Source: Thuidium tamariscinum
Taxonomy: Eukaryota; Streptophyta; Bryopsida; Hypnales; Thuidiaceae
Reading direction: 5' to 3'
DNA length: 64,000 nt
Assembly: GCA_947034885.2 (NCBI GenBank)
Contig: OX344758.2
Span: forward strand, 23,463,067 to 23,527,066
Below, one piece after another: positions 27,976 to 41,041 of this stretch. Positions within the stretch are counted from its first letter, which is position 1; each line of letters begins with the position of its first letter. Under the pieces are notes generated by a model. It did not search any database. It was not told where the DNA came from and saw only the letters and a list, made by a program, of their open reading frames with translations. The position numbers and the translations under genes were made by a program.

Positions 27976-30900
27976 GCATTAGGGGAGTTTTGATGGCGAC
28001 CTGTTTTTAAACCCGACTGACCTCAAGAGATTCTTGCCTGGAATGTACTGTACTGTACAACTTGTACTCATGAGTCCCCGACTGCCAGCAAGGTCATGAC
28101 AAGTTCTCAGAATTTTGGTTGTCAAAAATACCAGCCTTAAAAGTTTTTGGTTATTTGCCCAATACACTTTATTTCATTTCAAATTTTCAGAAAAAAGAAG
28201 TGTACAAAACATTGTGAAATTAAGATAAACATGCACATATATAGATGTGTCAATTTTGCACTCAATAGAAGAAGCAACAATCAGTTAACACATATCATTT
28301 GTAAATGTGTAAGGTTCTCTAATGGCACCACTTTATCCATGCTTCGTCAAAATCGTAAGGCACTTCATCCATACTGTAAGGGATTGCCTTTACTTTACAA
28401 TTCTCCTTTGTGAGACTTTATGAACCAAGAATCAAACTACAATGTTGCAATGATAATTTGATGCAATTTTGAGATGAGAAACTTCACTCACTCGATTTTG
28501 TTCTAGTTGAAATTGAAGGTATAACTTGTTACAATTTTGTCATGTAATGGTGCCATTCAATATATTTGACATTTTATTGAGTAATGCCATAGTAATCAAA
28601 AGTGGCCTTGGATGATTTCCTTATCATTGTTGAAAATAATGAAGAATGTATCAATTCATTCTATTGGTCTATATATTAGATAATTTTTGGCAAATACTTT
28701 GGTGATTGGTCTCATTCCTTTATGGCTAAAGAATAAATTGTTTATTGTATTGTATATAGATTGCATTGAAACAAATTACTATGATAAAAATGAAAGTTAT
28801 GATAAGTTTTCATTGTACAACAATTTTTGTATCTTTTTACAAAATGGTAAAAAAGTTAAAAAATAAAGTCTATTACAATATTGCTTTGAAATTCATTTTT
28901 TAGTTCAAGTTTTGAATAGTTTTACAAAGGATATGAGTTGCAAATTGCGAACTACAACATTCCAACCATTGGCATTGAAAATTTTCAATTACTTCTTTGA
29001 GTTAGTATTTCATGTCAATACTCACAACTATCTTTTAAAGGGCTTCACAACAAAATTTATAGTGTTTATTGATAAATTATTACTTTAACATATTTTTTTC
29101 TCAATATGAGATTTTTTTTTCATGTTTTGGACTATGTCAATGATTAGAGGCAATTACCTTATGTCATTAAATTCAATGTCATATATTGAATGATTAGATG
29201 CAAATTGCCTCATGTAATTAAGTGTATTTGCTCCTAATTGATCATTGGTAATTAAATGCAATTCCACCCAAATCCTATTGATTATTATTTGAAATGTGCA
29301 ACTTCTATTTGTTAAAAGCAAATAGGAATCATAGGTCAATTTTGGGTTCACCTATTTTCATCACATTGAAGATAACTTATTTATAGTGTATTCACATATT
29401 GTCCAATAAATCAAAAGATGAACTCAATGAGAATTTAGAATCCTCATTTGATTCACTGTATTATTTAACAAAAAGTAGGCAATTTATTAATCTAGAAACA
29501 AACTCAAGTGCTTATTCAGATAATTTGAGATGTGATTCTTTGAATAAAACTATCAAGTGGTGGAAGTATAAAAACCAAATTGGCTTGATGAAAAATAATT
29601 CTTCAAATGAGGTAGCAATCATTGGCATAGCTATCCTTAGGTTCTTAATTTGGATAAGTAAATTCCTTTGTGTGTGCAAGTCTAAGGGTTGCTATAATGT
29701 GAGCTTAGAATTGTGAGCCCATGAGTCTAGAAAACAATTCACCTATCATATAAGTGTTTATATTATAATAACCTTCTATGATAATAGTGCATACATGCTA
29801 TAATTACCTATATTATAGGTGTTTATGTTATAAACACCTTCAATGGTTGCATGATATCTACTTATATATATTCAAGGCTCGCATGTTGACACTTTTATGC
29901 TCACATACTAACAATGTTGAAGATCACCATGTTCAAAGTAGTACAATAAGCTATTTTTAATTGTTCCCAAAAGTAAAGTTTTGAGTTTTAAACTTTTTTA
30001 GAAAAAATCCTCACCTTTTGCTATCCAAGTAATTTGATATTATATTACAAAACTGAATTGGAAATCTACCAAAAATTGGAGAAAACCTCCTTTCATTTTC
30101 AACCACTAGATATTAATCATTATGCACAAAAGTGTATTAGATAATAGAATGAACTAAATTGCTAAATAATTTACTATGGACTTGGAACATGTCAATCCTA
30201 ATGGTTGAAGATGTTGTAAAAACCTCAAGATTGCAAGGGGTACCCTTGCACAAAATCTTGTATAGAAAAATCACTATCATTCATTTTCCAAATCAAATTT
30301 TTGACACTAAAACTAGACTTCTAGAATATTTTTCAAAAAAAATAAAAACTACTATAAATAGCAATTTGGTTAGGTTTTATTTAACTTCAAAGTTTTGCAA
30401 CACCAGATTCTAATGCCTTGGGCAGTTAGGGGTTAAACTATATTATAAGAGAAGGCTTGAAAATAGTGCGAGCAGCAAGAATCGACCCTATAAAGGGTTT
30501 AAAAATAGTGCATAGTATTCTTTAAATGGATGGTTGCATGAAAATTAGTAAATGGTAGTTACAACGACATGATTTTATAATACCCAAAAAGTGAAATACA
30601 AATCTCTGTTAGTTCTTTCTTAACTACAACTGAACATTAGCTAAGCCTAAGTGAACTGTTTTGCTAGTAATGTACAGTTGTCAAGACTTAAGTTTTAGGC
30701 AACTGTTTTTTTTCTACCTTATGTATGGGTTGCTTTTTAACCCTCAAAGGATGGATCTACAACCACTGGTTTGAAGCCTCCTTGCCCTTTATTTAGTTTG
30801 TTACCATTTTGGAAGTAAATATGTATGAATTTCTTTAGAGATGAAAGTACATGTCTTCTTTGCTTTTCAAAAAATTTAGATTTTTTTGAGGAAAATTGAT

Positions 30901-32098
30901 TTTTTTGAGAATTTTTGAAGAAAAAGTGAAGAAAAAATCATATCAATTAAAAAATTATATAAAAAAACTTGAAAATTTCAAGATGTGTGTACATTATAGT
31001 GACAAACATCATGGTGTAAACTCAACTTTCGTATACTTCTATAAATAGAATGCAATAGATATTGAAAATAAAACAAATGTTCAAAATGCAGTAAAATATT
31101 CAATTTTACAAAGTTGTCTAAAATTTCAATTGGAGTATAGTAGAGGGCCTTCATTTCATTAGTTGGCCTCAAACTCAAAAAATGTCATTTTTTAGGAGAA
31201 ATTTCAGATTTACTCAATTTCTCAAAATACACAAAGATGGCAAATTTTGCCATCCATTTTCCCTAATTACTTCTCAACTACATCAAAACAAACATTAGTT
31301 ATACTAAAAATTCAATTGGAGACTCTTTACCACTCAACATGAAAAGTCATTTTTAAAAAATGAATGAAAAAACTATTGTTAAGGTCTTCTTCAAACCCTT
31401 TGAAGTTGGCCAAATGCCCAAAATTGGCACGGGCAACACTATTGGGTTAAATGGCATCCTTACTCTTCTATAATCTATGTGAGGATGTCCAGCATTGTAA
31501 TTAACCATGTTTACAATTCATTTGCTTACTTCAAGGCTTCACCAGCTATCCATAGGAAGATTTCTAGCTGGTTTATAAGATTGTGAGTTCCCAAATGCTA
31601 GGAATGCATTGGGAACTCTGGGAACACGATGCTGATGTGGTCGAGCGACTACCACGTCAGAAAATACAAATTATTTAATCATTTCAATTAAATATTTAAT
31701 TATTTTTTTCTTTTTAATACATTTTAAATTTTTTTGGAAAAAACAATTTTTTTTTTCAAAATTCAAAATTTCAGAGCAATAGGGGACTAGTCTGTAGTAG
31801 TGGGAACGGTTTCAGGGAACACCCATGAAACGGTCTTCTAGGGGCCAAAAATCCTCTTATGATTACTTCCCTTGTCTATGAATAAGAATGCCTATCTACT
31901 ATATTTTGACTTCAAAAAATCATAACTAATTCATGCAAAGCTAAAAAATTCTAAAAAAAATGCATGTGACAATTGCTAATTTTCCTTTCACTGAACATTA
32001 TTTCTACACTCTTCCAATTCAAAAATTTCACTTTAGACCTTCATTTCTCCTTAGATGCAATTATTGTAAGAGTTTGAGCTGGACGTTAAGTTCAGTTC
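27976..32098. other. AT-rich intergenic DNA between PotD-like gene and family A element
   Basis: The first 200 bases are probably the 3' UTR of the PotD-like gene. The rest is AT-rich. At 29778-29855 there are repeats of 'tataataa' and 'ggtgtttat'. The frame at 29399-29716 (105 codons) is Ser/Asn/Lys-rich without recognisable similarity, and I treat it as chance. Around 31560-31860 a GC-richer patch with repeated 'gggaac' words may be an element remnant. Confidence 0.4.
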
Positions 32099-32685
32099 TA
32101 AGGGAGGAGGCTTAGAAACTACTCATTTAAGAGCTGGTCTGCCTTTTTCATGTATTTTCTTGTATGGGAATATTTTCAGCTCATTTTTTAGTCAAAGAGA
32201 AATAAACAAGGAATCTAACACAAGTCGTTTCATAATTTTTGAAGCATTTATGAATTACTTATGAATTTACAAACACAATATGGCATAAGTCCCTATTTGT
32301 GATTTGTAGGCCTTGAAAAACCACATATGCTTGGTTTGGAAAAAAAAATATGGCTATGTTCAAAAACTAGCATTGCAACATGTAGAAAGTAATAGAGATG
32401 GTTTCTAAAAGCAACCCTTTCTAAAATTGAAATGAATGCTTGAATCAATCATTTTCAGATTTTTTAACATTTGTAAGAAGATAGTTGGACTACCAATTCT
32501 TATTTTGAATAAAGTTAGTAGACACCTATCCACTTAGCTAAGAAAAAACCCATTGTGGCTCTTGAATCATCCATTGAAGAAGTAAAACCAACTCTTATCA
32601 TGCTCTAATGTAATCAAGAGTCCATTTCTCTACCATCTATGAGACAGTTTGAAAAGCCTGCACCATTTTCGAGCCCTCTCCTATA
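32099..32685 (+). mobile_element. Non-autonomous TIR element, family A copy 2
   Basis: Same orientation as 57884-58434 and inverted relative to 3192-3715. Shared blocks include 'gaatctaacacaagtcgttt', 'gcattgcaa', 'gtttctaaaag' and 'aatcatccattgaag', and the right end 'gagccctctcctata'. It has no open frame. Confidence 0.6.
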
Positions 32686-33007
32686 CCATTGAAGGTGGAC
32701 CCAACAGGATAAATTTTGGGTTCTCTAGGTAAAAGTGAAAAAAAACACTATTTTGAACTATATCTAGGATATGTTCTAGACCCTTCCTTCTCTAGTTATG
32801 GGTGTCCAATTGCAAATATGAATTCAGAATTTGCAAAAAATAAAAGTTTGAAAAATTCCTGCGTTTAGCCCGGAGGATTTGAAGAAATGAAGCTAAATGA
32901 GCATCCGAAACAACATATTGACAAATACAAACTTACAAAGGGCCAAATATTCTTTGAAGAGTTTTCTAAGAAGTTACCGGTCTTGTTCCCATTTCAATGT
33001 GAACTTG
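32686..33007. other. Spacer between family A and family C repeats
   Basis: AT-rich with no supportable feature. Confidence 0.3.
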
Positions 33008-33226
33008 GGTGGCCCGTGCTGTTGCCACGGTCTAATTTTTTTAATATATAGAAACTTCAAAATTCAATAACTTTCATGTTGTAGGTTGGAACACCATGAA
33101 TCAAAGCCCGTGCACCCCTCCTCGCCGAGGGCTTTCCGACGGTACCAAACACGCACCCGGGGGACTCACGATCCGGGAGATCTCAACGTAACAAACAAAC
33201 AAACAAACAAACAACCTGTCTTCATA
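33008..33226 (+). repeat. Family C repeat copy 5, young copy
   Basis: Best preserved together with copy 6. Blocks are 'gtgctgttgccacggtcta', 'aattcaataactttc', 'ggttggaacaccatgaat', 'gcccgtgcacccctcctcg', 'ccgagggctttccgacggta', 'cacgcacccgggggactcac' and 'gggagatctcaacgtaac'. The tail is five units of AAAC. The GC-rich core and the many CpG sites still present imply more recent activity than the cluster at 15-16.7 kb. Confidence 0.7.
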
Positions 33227-33432
33227 TGATGTATAGAAACTTCAAAATTCAATAACTTTCATGCCATAGGTTGGAACACCATGAATCAAAGCCCGTGCAC
33301 CCTTCTTCGCTGAGGGCTTTCCGACGGTACCAAACACGCACCCGGGGGACTCACGGTCCAGGAGATCTCAACGTAACTAATAAACAAACAAACATCCAAA
33401 CATCCAAACAAACAGCCTGTCTTCATATGATG
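33227..33432 (+). repeat. Family C repeat copy 6, tandem with copy 5
   Basis: Repeats the same blocks directly after copy 5, differing by only a handful of bases over the core (for example a 'cttcttcgc' for 'cctcctcgc' change), but with a different tail containing CATCCAAA units. Both copies are followed by 'gcctgtcttcatatgatg' or 'acctgtcttcatatgatg', so the pair looks like a segmental tandem duplication rather than two independent insertions. Confidence 0.7.
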
Positions 33433-35007
33433 ATGATGATACACTTACCCTAAGTGCCCACGGCATTAATGCTCATGTCGACAGAACTTTGAAGTTAAAT
33501 AAAACTTAACCAAGTCACTAATTTTAGTAGTTTGTAATTTTAAGAAGTTCTTTTTGAAGTTCAATTTCAGCATCAAAAATTTAATTTTGAAAATGAATGA
33601 TTATGATTTTTCTATTCAAGATTTTGTTCAAGGGCATTCATTACAACTCTTTGATTTTTCTTAGTGTTAGAAAGGAGCCAAGTGCATTATATCTTAGAGA
33701 AAATATCACTTTACAAATTCATTTCAAAAAGTTGTAGAGAAGATTTTGAAAAGTCATAAATTGATTGGGATTATGCATGATATGTCCTTTAACATAATAT
33801 CTTTTTGATGAGCAATTTTCATTCTTAACATGTGAAAAGAAGATTGAAAGACTTCAAATTACTTCTATAGTTCTAATACCTCCATGATAAAAAGAATTAC
33901 GATCCTTCAATGCATATTATTGTGTTTATTTTCCCATGTGATCTCTAAAATACCTACTTGAATTTATATAGTTAAAATTCAAAAGTAATTGTTAAAATTT
34001 ATAAAAATATTGACAATTTGTTCAATTTAGAGCAAATCCTAAGAAGTTCAAAAAAGGGCCGGGGCTAAAGTCTTTCAATGACCAAAATAGGTTTTGCATT
34101 TTGGCATAGATTCCTTTGAAAGCAATTCTTGACAATATTTTCTCAAATTTTATATATAGGGTGGAAATTTCTTCTGGTTTTCCAATGAGTCAATTTGTGA
34201 AAGAAATAAGTTTGTGGCTAGTGATTTATGTTGGTTTTTTTAATTTCTTTGAAAAGTTGGATACTTAGCTAAAAAATACTTTTCATAAATGAAAAAATTA
34301 TTTTATAGAATATGAGAATTCTCATAGAGTAGATCCATATGTACAAAGAAAACATTTTATTCATTATATTCTAATGAGTGATGTAAAAGATAGGTGAAAT
34401 TTTATTTTATAGGCAATCGAAAAAATTGTTCTAAATATAATATCTATAAGACTTGTTTCTTAAGTCAATCTTCACAATTTTTGAAAATAAATTAAATGCA
34501 TAGGATTTAGATGACACTAGATCTTAGAGAAAAATCACATTCAAAATTCATTTACAAAAGTTGTTGAGTAGATTTTGAGGAGCCATAAATTGATTGGAGT
34601 TATGCATCTTAGGACCTTTCACCTCATATTTTTTTGGTCACCAACTTCTTAGATTTTACTTGCAAAAAGAGGATAGAAACACTTTACATTACTTTTGCAG
34701 GTTTAACACCCTCATGGTTAAACATTATAATCTTCCACTCCATAAGTGCTATTGTTGTGTTTTCTTTTCCTATGGAATCGCTAACATGTTTAGTTTGAAT
34801 TTGCATGGTTCCAATTCAAAAAAAATTAATACAACTTATCAAAATGTTGGCATTTTGTTCAACTTAGAGCAAATTCCAAGAAGCTCAAAACAGGCCTTGG
34901 GCATTTAGGAATTAAGGAAGTGCTATGGCCGCGTTGTTTCATACCATTTGAATCAAGGGATTTTTAAAGATTTTGGAAACTTACAATCGTATTTCCTCGT
35001 CTCCAGA
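33433..35007. other. AT-rich intergenic DNA with an internal approximate duplication
   Basis: Two stretches are visibly related: about 33650-34060 and 34500-34905. Both run 'atcttagagaaaaatcac', 'gttgtagagtagattttgag', 'cataaattgattgg(a/g)', 'catgcatgatatgtccttt'-like, and end 'ttagagcaaat(t/c)c(c/t)aagaag'. No gene is supported in them. Confidence 0.4.
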
Positions 35008-35510
35008 CAGCCTTGAGTTTCATGAAGGGCTCCCTTCATCGGGGCCCTTCAATGCATTGACGGACCAGATGCAAGGGTGTGACATGATACAATTTTGGGG
35101 AGCATGTTAAATAATACCATCAAAACCCTCAAGGAAAATGCTGAAATTTTTTATTTATTTTATTTTTTATTTTTTTCAAATTCAGAATTCAAATTCAGAA
35201 TCAGAAACCCCAAATTATGAAGGGGAACCTTAAACATACCAAAAAACCCCAATACAAATATAAACCCCAAACCCTTGTCAACCCCTATTAAAATGAGATT
35301 TTTCAAATTCAGAATTCAGATTCAGAATCAGAGACCCCAAATTAGCAAGGGGAATCCTAAACATACCAAAAAAACCCAACACAAATATAAACCCCAACTC
35401 CTTGTCAAATGAGATTTACCCCGCTGGCCCAAGCAACTTGCCCTTCCATCTGGTCCGTCAATCCCTTGAAGGGCGCCGATGAAGGGAGCCCTTCCTGAAA
35501 CTCCAGGCTG
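35008..35510. mobile_element. 503 bp element with about 65 bp TIRs and duplicated interior
   Basis: The left terminus CAGCCTTGAGTTTCATGAAG and the reverse complement of the right terminus, CAGCCTGGAGTTTCAGGAAG, continue as near-identical inverted repeats. They run through 'ggctcccttcatcg', 'gcccttcaa' and 'attgacggaccagatg', about 65 bases in all. The interior consists of two direct copies of a roughly 115 bp unit (about 35175-35290 and 35302-35412) marked by 'tcaaattcagaattca', 'accccaaatta', 'aaacataccaaaaaa' and 'caaatataaaccccaa'. There is no coding capacity. The family is unidentified; long TIRs would fit a Mutator-like or foldback MITE. Confidence 0.65.
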
Positions 35511-36206
35511 CTGGTTGCTTGGATCGTGTTTTGTTAATCGGTTACAGTGAACCGGCTGCTTAAGAGTGGTGCGTGCGGCGTCCCAGCTTCGTCTCCAACG
35601 TCACTGACCCCTACTCACTTCTCCGCAGTACAAGAAACCCAAAAATGCAAGAGCAGATTTCGTTAACTTTGCGCCCGGATGAGCATTGTCAGCGGACAAT
35701 TTCTTAAATTACGGGTGCGTGCTTGTGAACTCCATACCTCAAAATCTCAAATCACGCTCACAGCGACTCTCACCTGCCAAGACTTCGCCAATTACAAGCT
35801 AAAGCGCACGGCAGTCACTCTTCCTCGTCTCCGGAAAATGTCTTTCGCAACTGAACACCAGTATGCCGCTCCTGTGTCACTCCTTAGGATTGTCGTGAAG
35901 CAAAAAATGTAAGACGGTCGCCGTAAGACTTGCCACCCGGTCTGAACACTGCCTTCGAAGAGTAAGTAAGTCCGCCTATTGTTTCACTGTTTTTTAAGTT
36001 CTAGGGTTTGTTGAATTTGGGATTTTTTGTGCTAAGCTTAAGTGTTAAATAGTAACCTAAATTTCAAAAAACACCCAAATGTGTTTGAAGACTATGACCC
36101 CTAGTAATTAGGGTTAGGCAATCCTCTGCTCTTTGGTTTCCATTTGTTTCCAGAAGAAAACCAAAAACCTTTACTTGATTGAACTGGATTGCAGCGAGGT
36201 CAGAGG
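35511..36206 (+). promoter_or_regulatory. Upstream region of the Misato gene
   Basis: GC content rises here relative to the repeat-rich DNA before it, and the sequence runs directly into the Misato first ATG at 36207. The region probably holds the promoter and 5' UTR. I see no diagnostic TATA box. Confidence 0.35.
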
Positions 36207-39200
36207 ATGAGAGAAGTAGTGACCGTGCAGCTGGGCGGCTTCGCCAACTACGTAGGCGCTCATTTCTGGAACTTTCAGGTACAAACAAGACTTGCGAAAT
36301 TTGAATTGAACGGAAACTTGAGTCTTCTGGATAGTAGAAGCATTGTCTTGGTTGTGCAAGGTACTGCATACGAAGGTCAATGGGATCGATTTTGTCTATA
36401 CCTATGTTTGTCCAGTTGTATTAGAGGGAAAAGGTGAAGGGACAGTCATTGGAGCTGGGCGGCTATCAGTATTAGGTCATGTGGGACATAATGTGACAGT
36501 ATCGAGAACTCTACATTCATGTTTGGCACTTTTGATGTGTGCTAGTTTTGGGTTTCCATTGTTAAATTGCGGTACAGTTCTGATGCCTGAAGGGTTTCTA
36601 AATTTGTCAGGATGAAGCTCTTGGGGCTGTTGAAAATGGAGGTGCGGTTGGATTGGACATGGACGTTCTTTACAGAGTTGGTGAAACTCGGCAGGTATTT
36701 CAATTGGTTTTCCCATTTATTTATCCATTTTTCTGTGGTATCTATGCAGTACCCTTTGAAGAGGGCAATGTATGCTTGTACTGTGTTGTCTTATCAATCT
36801 CATTTGCAAGTGAGGAAAGGTGATAGAGCATTTTTCCTGATTAGTGTGGGGTTACTATGTCGGTTGCTTACTAAATCGCTCCTGCACTGTTGCAGGGCAT
36901 AGCAACATACACACCGCGGTTGCTTGCTTTTGATCTCCGTGGTAAGTGACGCCTCAGTGTTTTGTATTTGAGATTACTTGATTTAAGCACGTTAATAGAA
37001 TAACAACCTGTATGTGGCTAAATTTGTGGCGTTTCGCAAGCTTGGGGGTGCTTTTACTAATGCAACGTATTACGGCTTCACATTAAGGATTTGCATATAA
37101 TTCTACCATGCATTCTGTTTTACAGTGTTCTTGGTACAGGGAGTCTGGGTGCAGTGCGTGCGGCAGGGTCTCTGTATGAGCGTTCACCGCAGCTTGAGTC
37201 CTCTACTGTTACCACATGGTACATCTATCCACTGAAGTTTTTCCTTACCAAATTGTGATGTATTTATGCAGTGTTATGTCTTGTCAGTGTAAAGGTCTCA
37301 CCTTGTTCATTGATCATGTACACAGGACTGGACCGACAGTAACACATAGGCACGAGCCCGTTCCAAGGAATGACTTCCTCAGGAGCCTGGATGAAGAATC
37401 TGAAGGCTGGACTTCTGGAGACTATAGCAGTGAACCTACTGTCTCCGGTAACGGGATCGAATCAGCTAATATATCTTCAAGGATTCGGTCAGGGGATGTT
37501 GTACCCTCTGAAGAAACCAGAGAGAGGTCCCTGGTGCAATCTCTGGACAATTCTGTGGAGTTTTGGACTGATTATCTTAAGGCGCATCTACATCCCCGGA
37601 GCTTGTATGAGCTGCCAAATACTTTCTATGGTGTCACTCCTTTTGACAACTATTCAAGTGGCCTAGGATTTTTTAAAGAGCAGGAGCAGCTTGAGGATGT
37701 AGAAAATCGATTGCGTTTCTTTGTTGAGGAGTGCGACCACCTACAGGTATGCTTCAGTTGGAGTTTTATCCCGAAGACATGACTGTATCATCTATTAGTA
37801 TCCGCCCTTTGGTCATATTGGTCATCAGTGGTTTGTTTGTACGGGTATCAGTGCTCGTCTCTTGCATATAGTTTGATCGTGTAGGGTTTGAAAGACCAGT
37901 TCAGAAGATTTATTATCATACACTGTTCACAAGTATTTCACGGTCTGAGTTATACATCTGAACTTTTGATAGTCAAGTGGTGCTGCTTTAATACCTCTTG
38001 CTTGCGTGTGCAGGGTTTCCAATTCATGGTTGACAGTTCGGGGGGCTTTGCGGGAGTTGCAGCTGATTTTCTGGAGGCTGTGGGGGATGAATACAACCGA
38101 AACCCACAGTTACTGTTTTCCTTGCGGCCCCCCTGGACCACTCCAGCAGCCAGCCACCGAGATGCAGTTGTTGCTAGTCTCCATGAGTCGGTCTCTCTTG
38201 CTCGCCTCTCCTCTCTTTCCAACCTTCTTATACCAGCAGGGCTTCAGCAGCTTGCCTCTAGTGAGTTCCGCTGTGATATTCAACCACTTGTTCCCTTCTG
38301 GCCTGCTCTATCTTGGTTCTCACCGTATTATCAAAGTATTGGATCGCTGTTTTGGATTGTTATTTCGCTTTCGGGCCACAGGTGGGTCTACTGAAATTTG
38401 AAGTTCGTATCATTAACCTGCGGTATTGCACACTTGAAAATGGCAGGTCAATTTGCAAGACATTTGTGTGTGAATGACTCGAAGCGTTTCCATACAAGTG
38501 CCGTCTATGCAACTGCATTAAACACCATCACGCTACCTTTCCGAATGGAAGTTTCAGGACCTACTGCACCTTCTCAAGAGAAAGGGGTTGGCAGCAGTGA
38601 CATGGGCAACATGGTCAGGCTTGTTTCTTGCTCGCAGCAGAAAAAAGTTGCTCTTCTCGAAGCTGCGGTTCCTGGGCCTGCCCTCCCAGGTACGTTTTCC
38701 TTTGTATCTATGTTATCATTTAGTTCAGTGCCGTGCAGGTACCAATTCGGATCTAACACCCTTTCAAACCTCAATGTACATTCGGTGGTGTCTTCCATCA
38801 TATTAGATTTTGCAGAAAGCTTCAAACGTACATGAAAGTTTTGTGGGTTTGCTTTGCAGTAGCTGGAAGGTCGGGAAATTTTGACTTGACATCTCTTTCG
38901 TCCCTGACGCCGGACGTTGACCATTCAAATTGTGTTACTCAAGCAGCAGAAGCACTAGTGATTCAAGGATCTCGATTGGCAGGTGAGATATCCTTCTAGT
39001 TCTCAAAATAAAGCATGAGACAAACGACTCAGAATATATCGTCAGATTTTTAGGCTCCATCTGGAAGGCTACTTTTTAGAGATAGCTCACAAGTGACCAC
39101 CTCATGTGACCACACTTAGATAGACAAACGAGTAAGTAGTAATCTTACTCTCACAATCTGTTTGGATATTGCTCCCATGGCAGACATTCTGTATTGTGGT

Positions 39201-40107
39201 TGTCTTTTTTTTCCGCTCTCGTCTGTATTTGTACCACAAGGTACCTCTGACCTTTTGAATGTGACCTCTACGATGGCCTTCTGAAATACTCTGCACACTT
39301 GCCACACTATCTTTGACTATAGCACACCTACAAACTATGTCAGAGACTTTTGTCTGGGAACCTCAGGCACTCAGATTGAAGAGGACTGCGCGTAGTGACA
39401 TTCAGACTGGGGCAGTCACCCTGTAGACTTTGGCTTGCTGTAGAGTGCTTGACGGAGTTTTCGTTACTGCGATTGGTCTACCGGACTGTCTTTGTCAACC
39501 TTGTTGTTTCTTGATTTATGGAGTAGATTTTGTAAACGCAGTCCTTGCTGGACTTTGTTTGCGGAAATTATCACTTTGTTGTTCACTCTTTACATGGCAA
39601 GTGTAGCCTACAACACGTTGAGAACTCAAATTGGGTCGAATTTGTGCAGGTGAAGGAGGTTCAGCATCTGTGGCGCAAGTGCTTGAATGCACCTACACCG
39701 GAAAGACGGCTGTCCGAAGAGGAGCACTGTCTCTCTGTCAACTTTCGATCTCTCCCGTCCCTCTTTCAATTCCGTTACCTTTCCCTTGTATATTTGGCCC
39801 TTACATAAGTTCCAGGGGGGACATTTTGCCAAATCCGATCACATCTGTTGCAGGGCGAGGGGGTGTCGATGTGCTGTCCATGCCAGTGGCCGCAAGAGTA
39901 ACTAGTAGTGACGCTCTATTGCCGTACGTGAAAGGGCGGTTGATGAGCTTCCGCAAACTGGGCCTTTCTCGGGCGTCAGTTGGGGCTGGCGTGTTAGAGG
40001 ACTGGGGGTTTGCGAAAGAGGAGGCTGTTGACTTGGCCGAAGTTTTGGGTAACCTAGCTGGTGCGTACAGTGACAGAGTGCATGATAGTTCGACAGATTC
40101 TGATTAG
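36207..40107 (+). CDS. Misato/DML1 tubulin-like protein, 9 exons
   Basis: Homologue of Misato/DML1, a tubulin-like protein; animal and yeast members act in mitochondrial distribution or inheritance. Exons are 36207-36278, 36611-36694, 36896-36941, 37140-37218, 37326-37746, 38014-38260, 38447-38689, 38860-38982 and 39650-40107, all GT-AG and in phase, giving 590 residues. The start MREVVTVQLGGFANYVGAHFWNFQ (1-24) is the family signature, followed by LDMDVLYRVGETRQGIATYTPRLL. GFQFMVDSSGGFAG (235-248) corresponds to the tubulin-like nucleotide-binding segment. Further conserved parts are FHTSAVYATALNTITLPFRM and, in the last exon, SIPLPFPCIFG, where an intron might be suspected but the frame is open and conserved across it. 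Length is close to the roughly 560 residues I recall for the Arabidopsis protein. Intron 8 (667 bp) is the longest. Confidence 0.92.
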
Positions 40108-41041
40108 AGCACGGCTTTTGTAACGACGTTGGAGTTTCTGTCTAACTATTAGACTGTAAAACAAGCGCAGACTGTCATGGCATTTGCAGAGCAGTAAGAC
40201 CATAGCACAGCTGCGCTGCATCTTTGTAAGTTAACAATAAGTTTATGTAAAAGGAGGCCTGGATGAGATGATGATTTCTCGGTGTTCTTGTATGAACAAG
40301 TTATTGTCAAAGTAACTGCTTTGGGCCTATGCAATATTTGGCGGCTCCTGGAGAGCCAACCAAGTTTGACATCGAGATGGCTCCGAATTGTACGATTTTA
40401 CTCTATTGTTGTGAATAGGTCCCTGAGAACACTGAATTTTCAGAACATCAGAACACTGAACGGACGGGCCGCTGTCAATAATATCCTTTTCCACCCTTCA
40501 CGACGCACGACAGGTTTCGCCTGCGTGGCTCGAGGTTCACTAAGTTACATTTTTCACCGGAGGGTCAATGACCAGACGGAGTCGGTCCCTCCGTCTCTCC
40601 CCGACGGAGTCCCCGGCCTCCCTTCAGTTGCATACACCATTTCTCATCCATCTTCATCCGCTGCAACGTGAAATGCGGAGCGAAGTTTTCGACTTGTCCA
40701 GAACTCCAGCCCTCTTGTTCCTTCTCCCTGCAATTCAGATTACACGAGTACAGAAGCTCCAAAGGTTTCTTTTTTATCTTGAAAGAAGAGGATTGTTGCT
40801 GTTCATTTGAGGTTTTCTCAGGTTGTGGTTATCGTCATCTGGGACGTGCATGCAGGACGGGTTTCCAGATACGAGCTTTGGAAGTGGGAGAGCGTTTTCT
40901 CTGTGGGGATTGCGTGGAGCGTTTTTGATGATTGCATTTGTGGGGCACTTCGGATTTTGGGGCCAGGCGCTTGCTTGTGGCCGGGGATGAATCTACGACG
41001 TCAAACTTGGTGGGGGCGTTCCTGAGGAGTGCGCTGTTGTG
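40108..41041 (+). promoter_or_regulatory. Spacer: Misato 3' region and DUF1997 promoter
   Basis: The first part is presumably the Misato 3' UTR. From about 40560 the sequence is GC-rich, with repeated 'gacggagtc' words (40575-40612), and leads to the next gene. Overlapping short frames on both strands have no recognisable product. Confidence 0.35.

Noticed and set aside
14980-33432. Family C repeats as a CRISPR-like or satellite array
   Set aside because: Spacing is irregular, copies are dispersed over 30 kb, and each ends in a CAAA tail, which points to a retroelement-like repeat.
37131-37140. Acceptor at 'ttttacag' about 14 bases upstream in Misato exon 4
   Set aside because: It would put the conserved LRGSLGAVRAAGSLYERSP segment out of frame.
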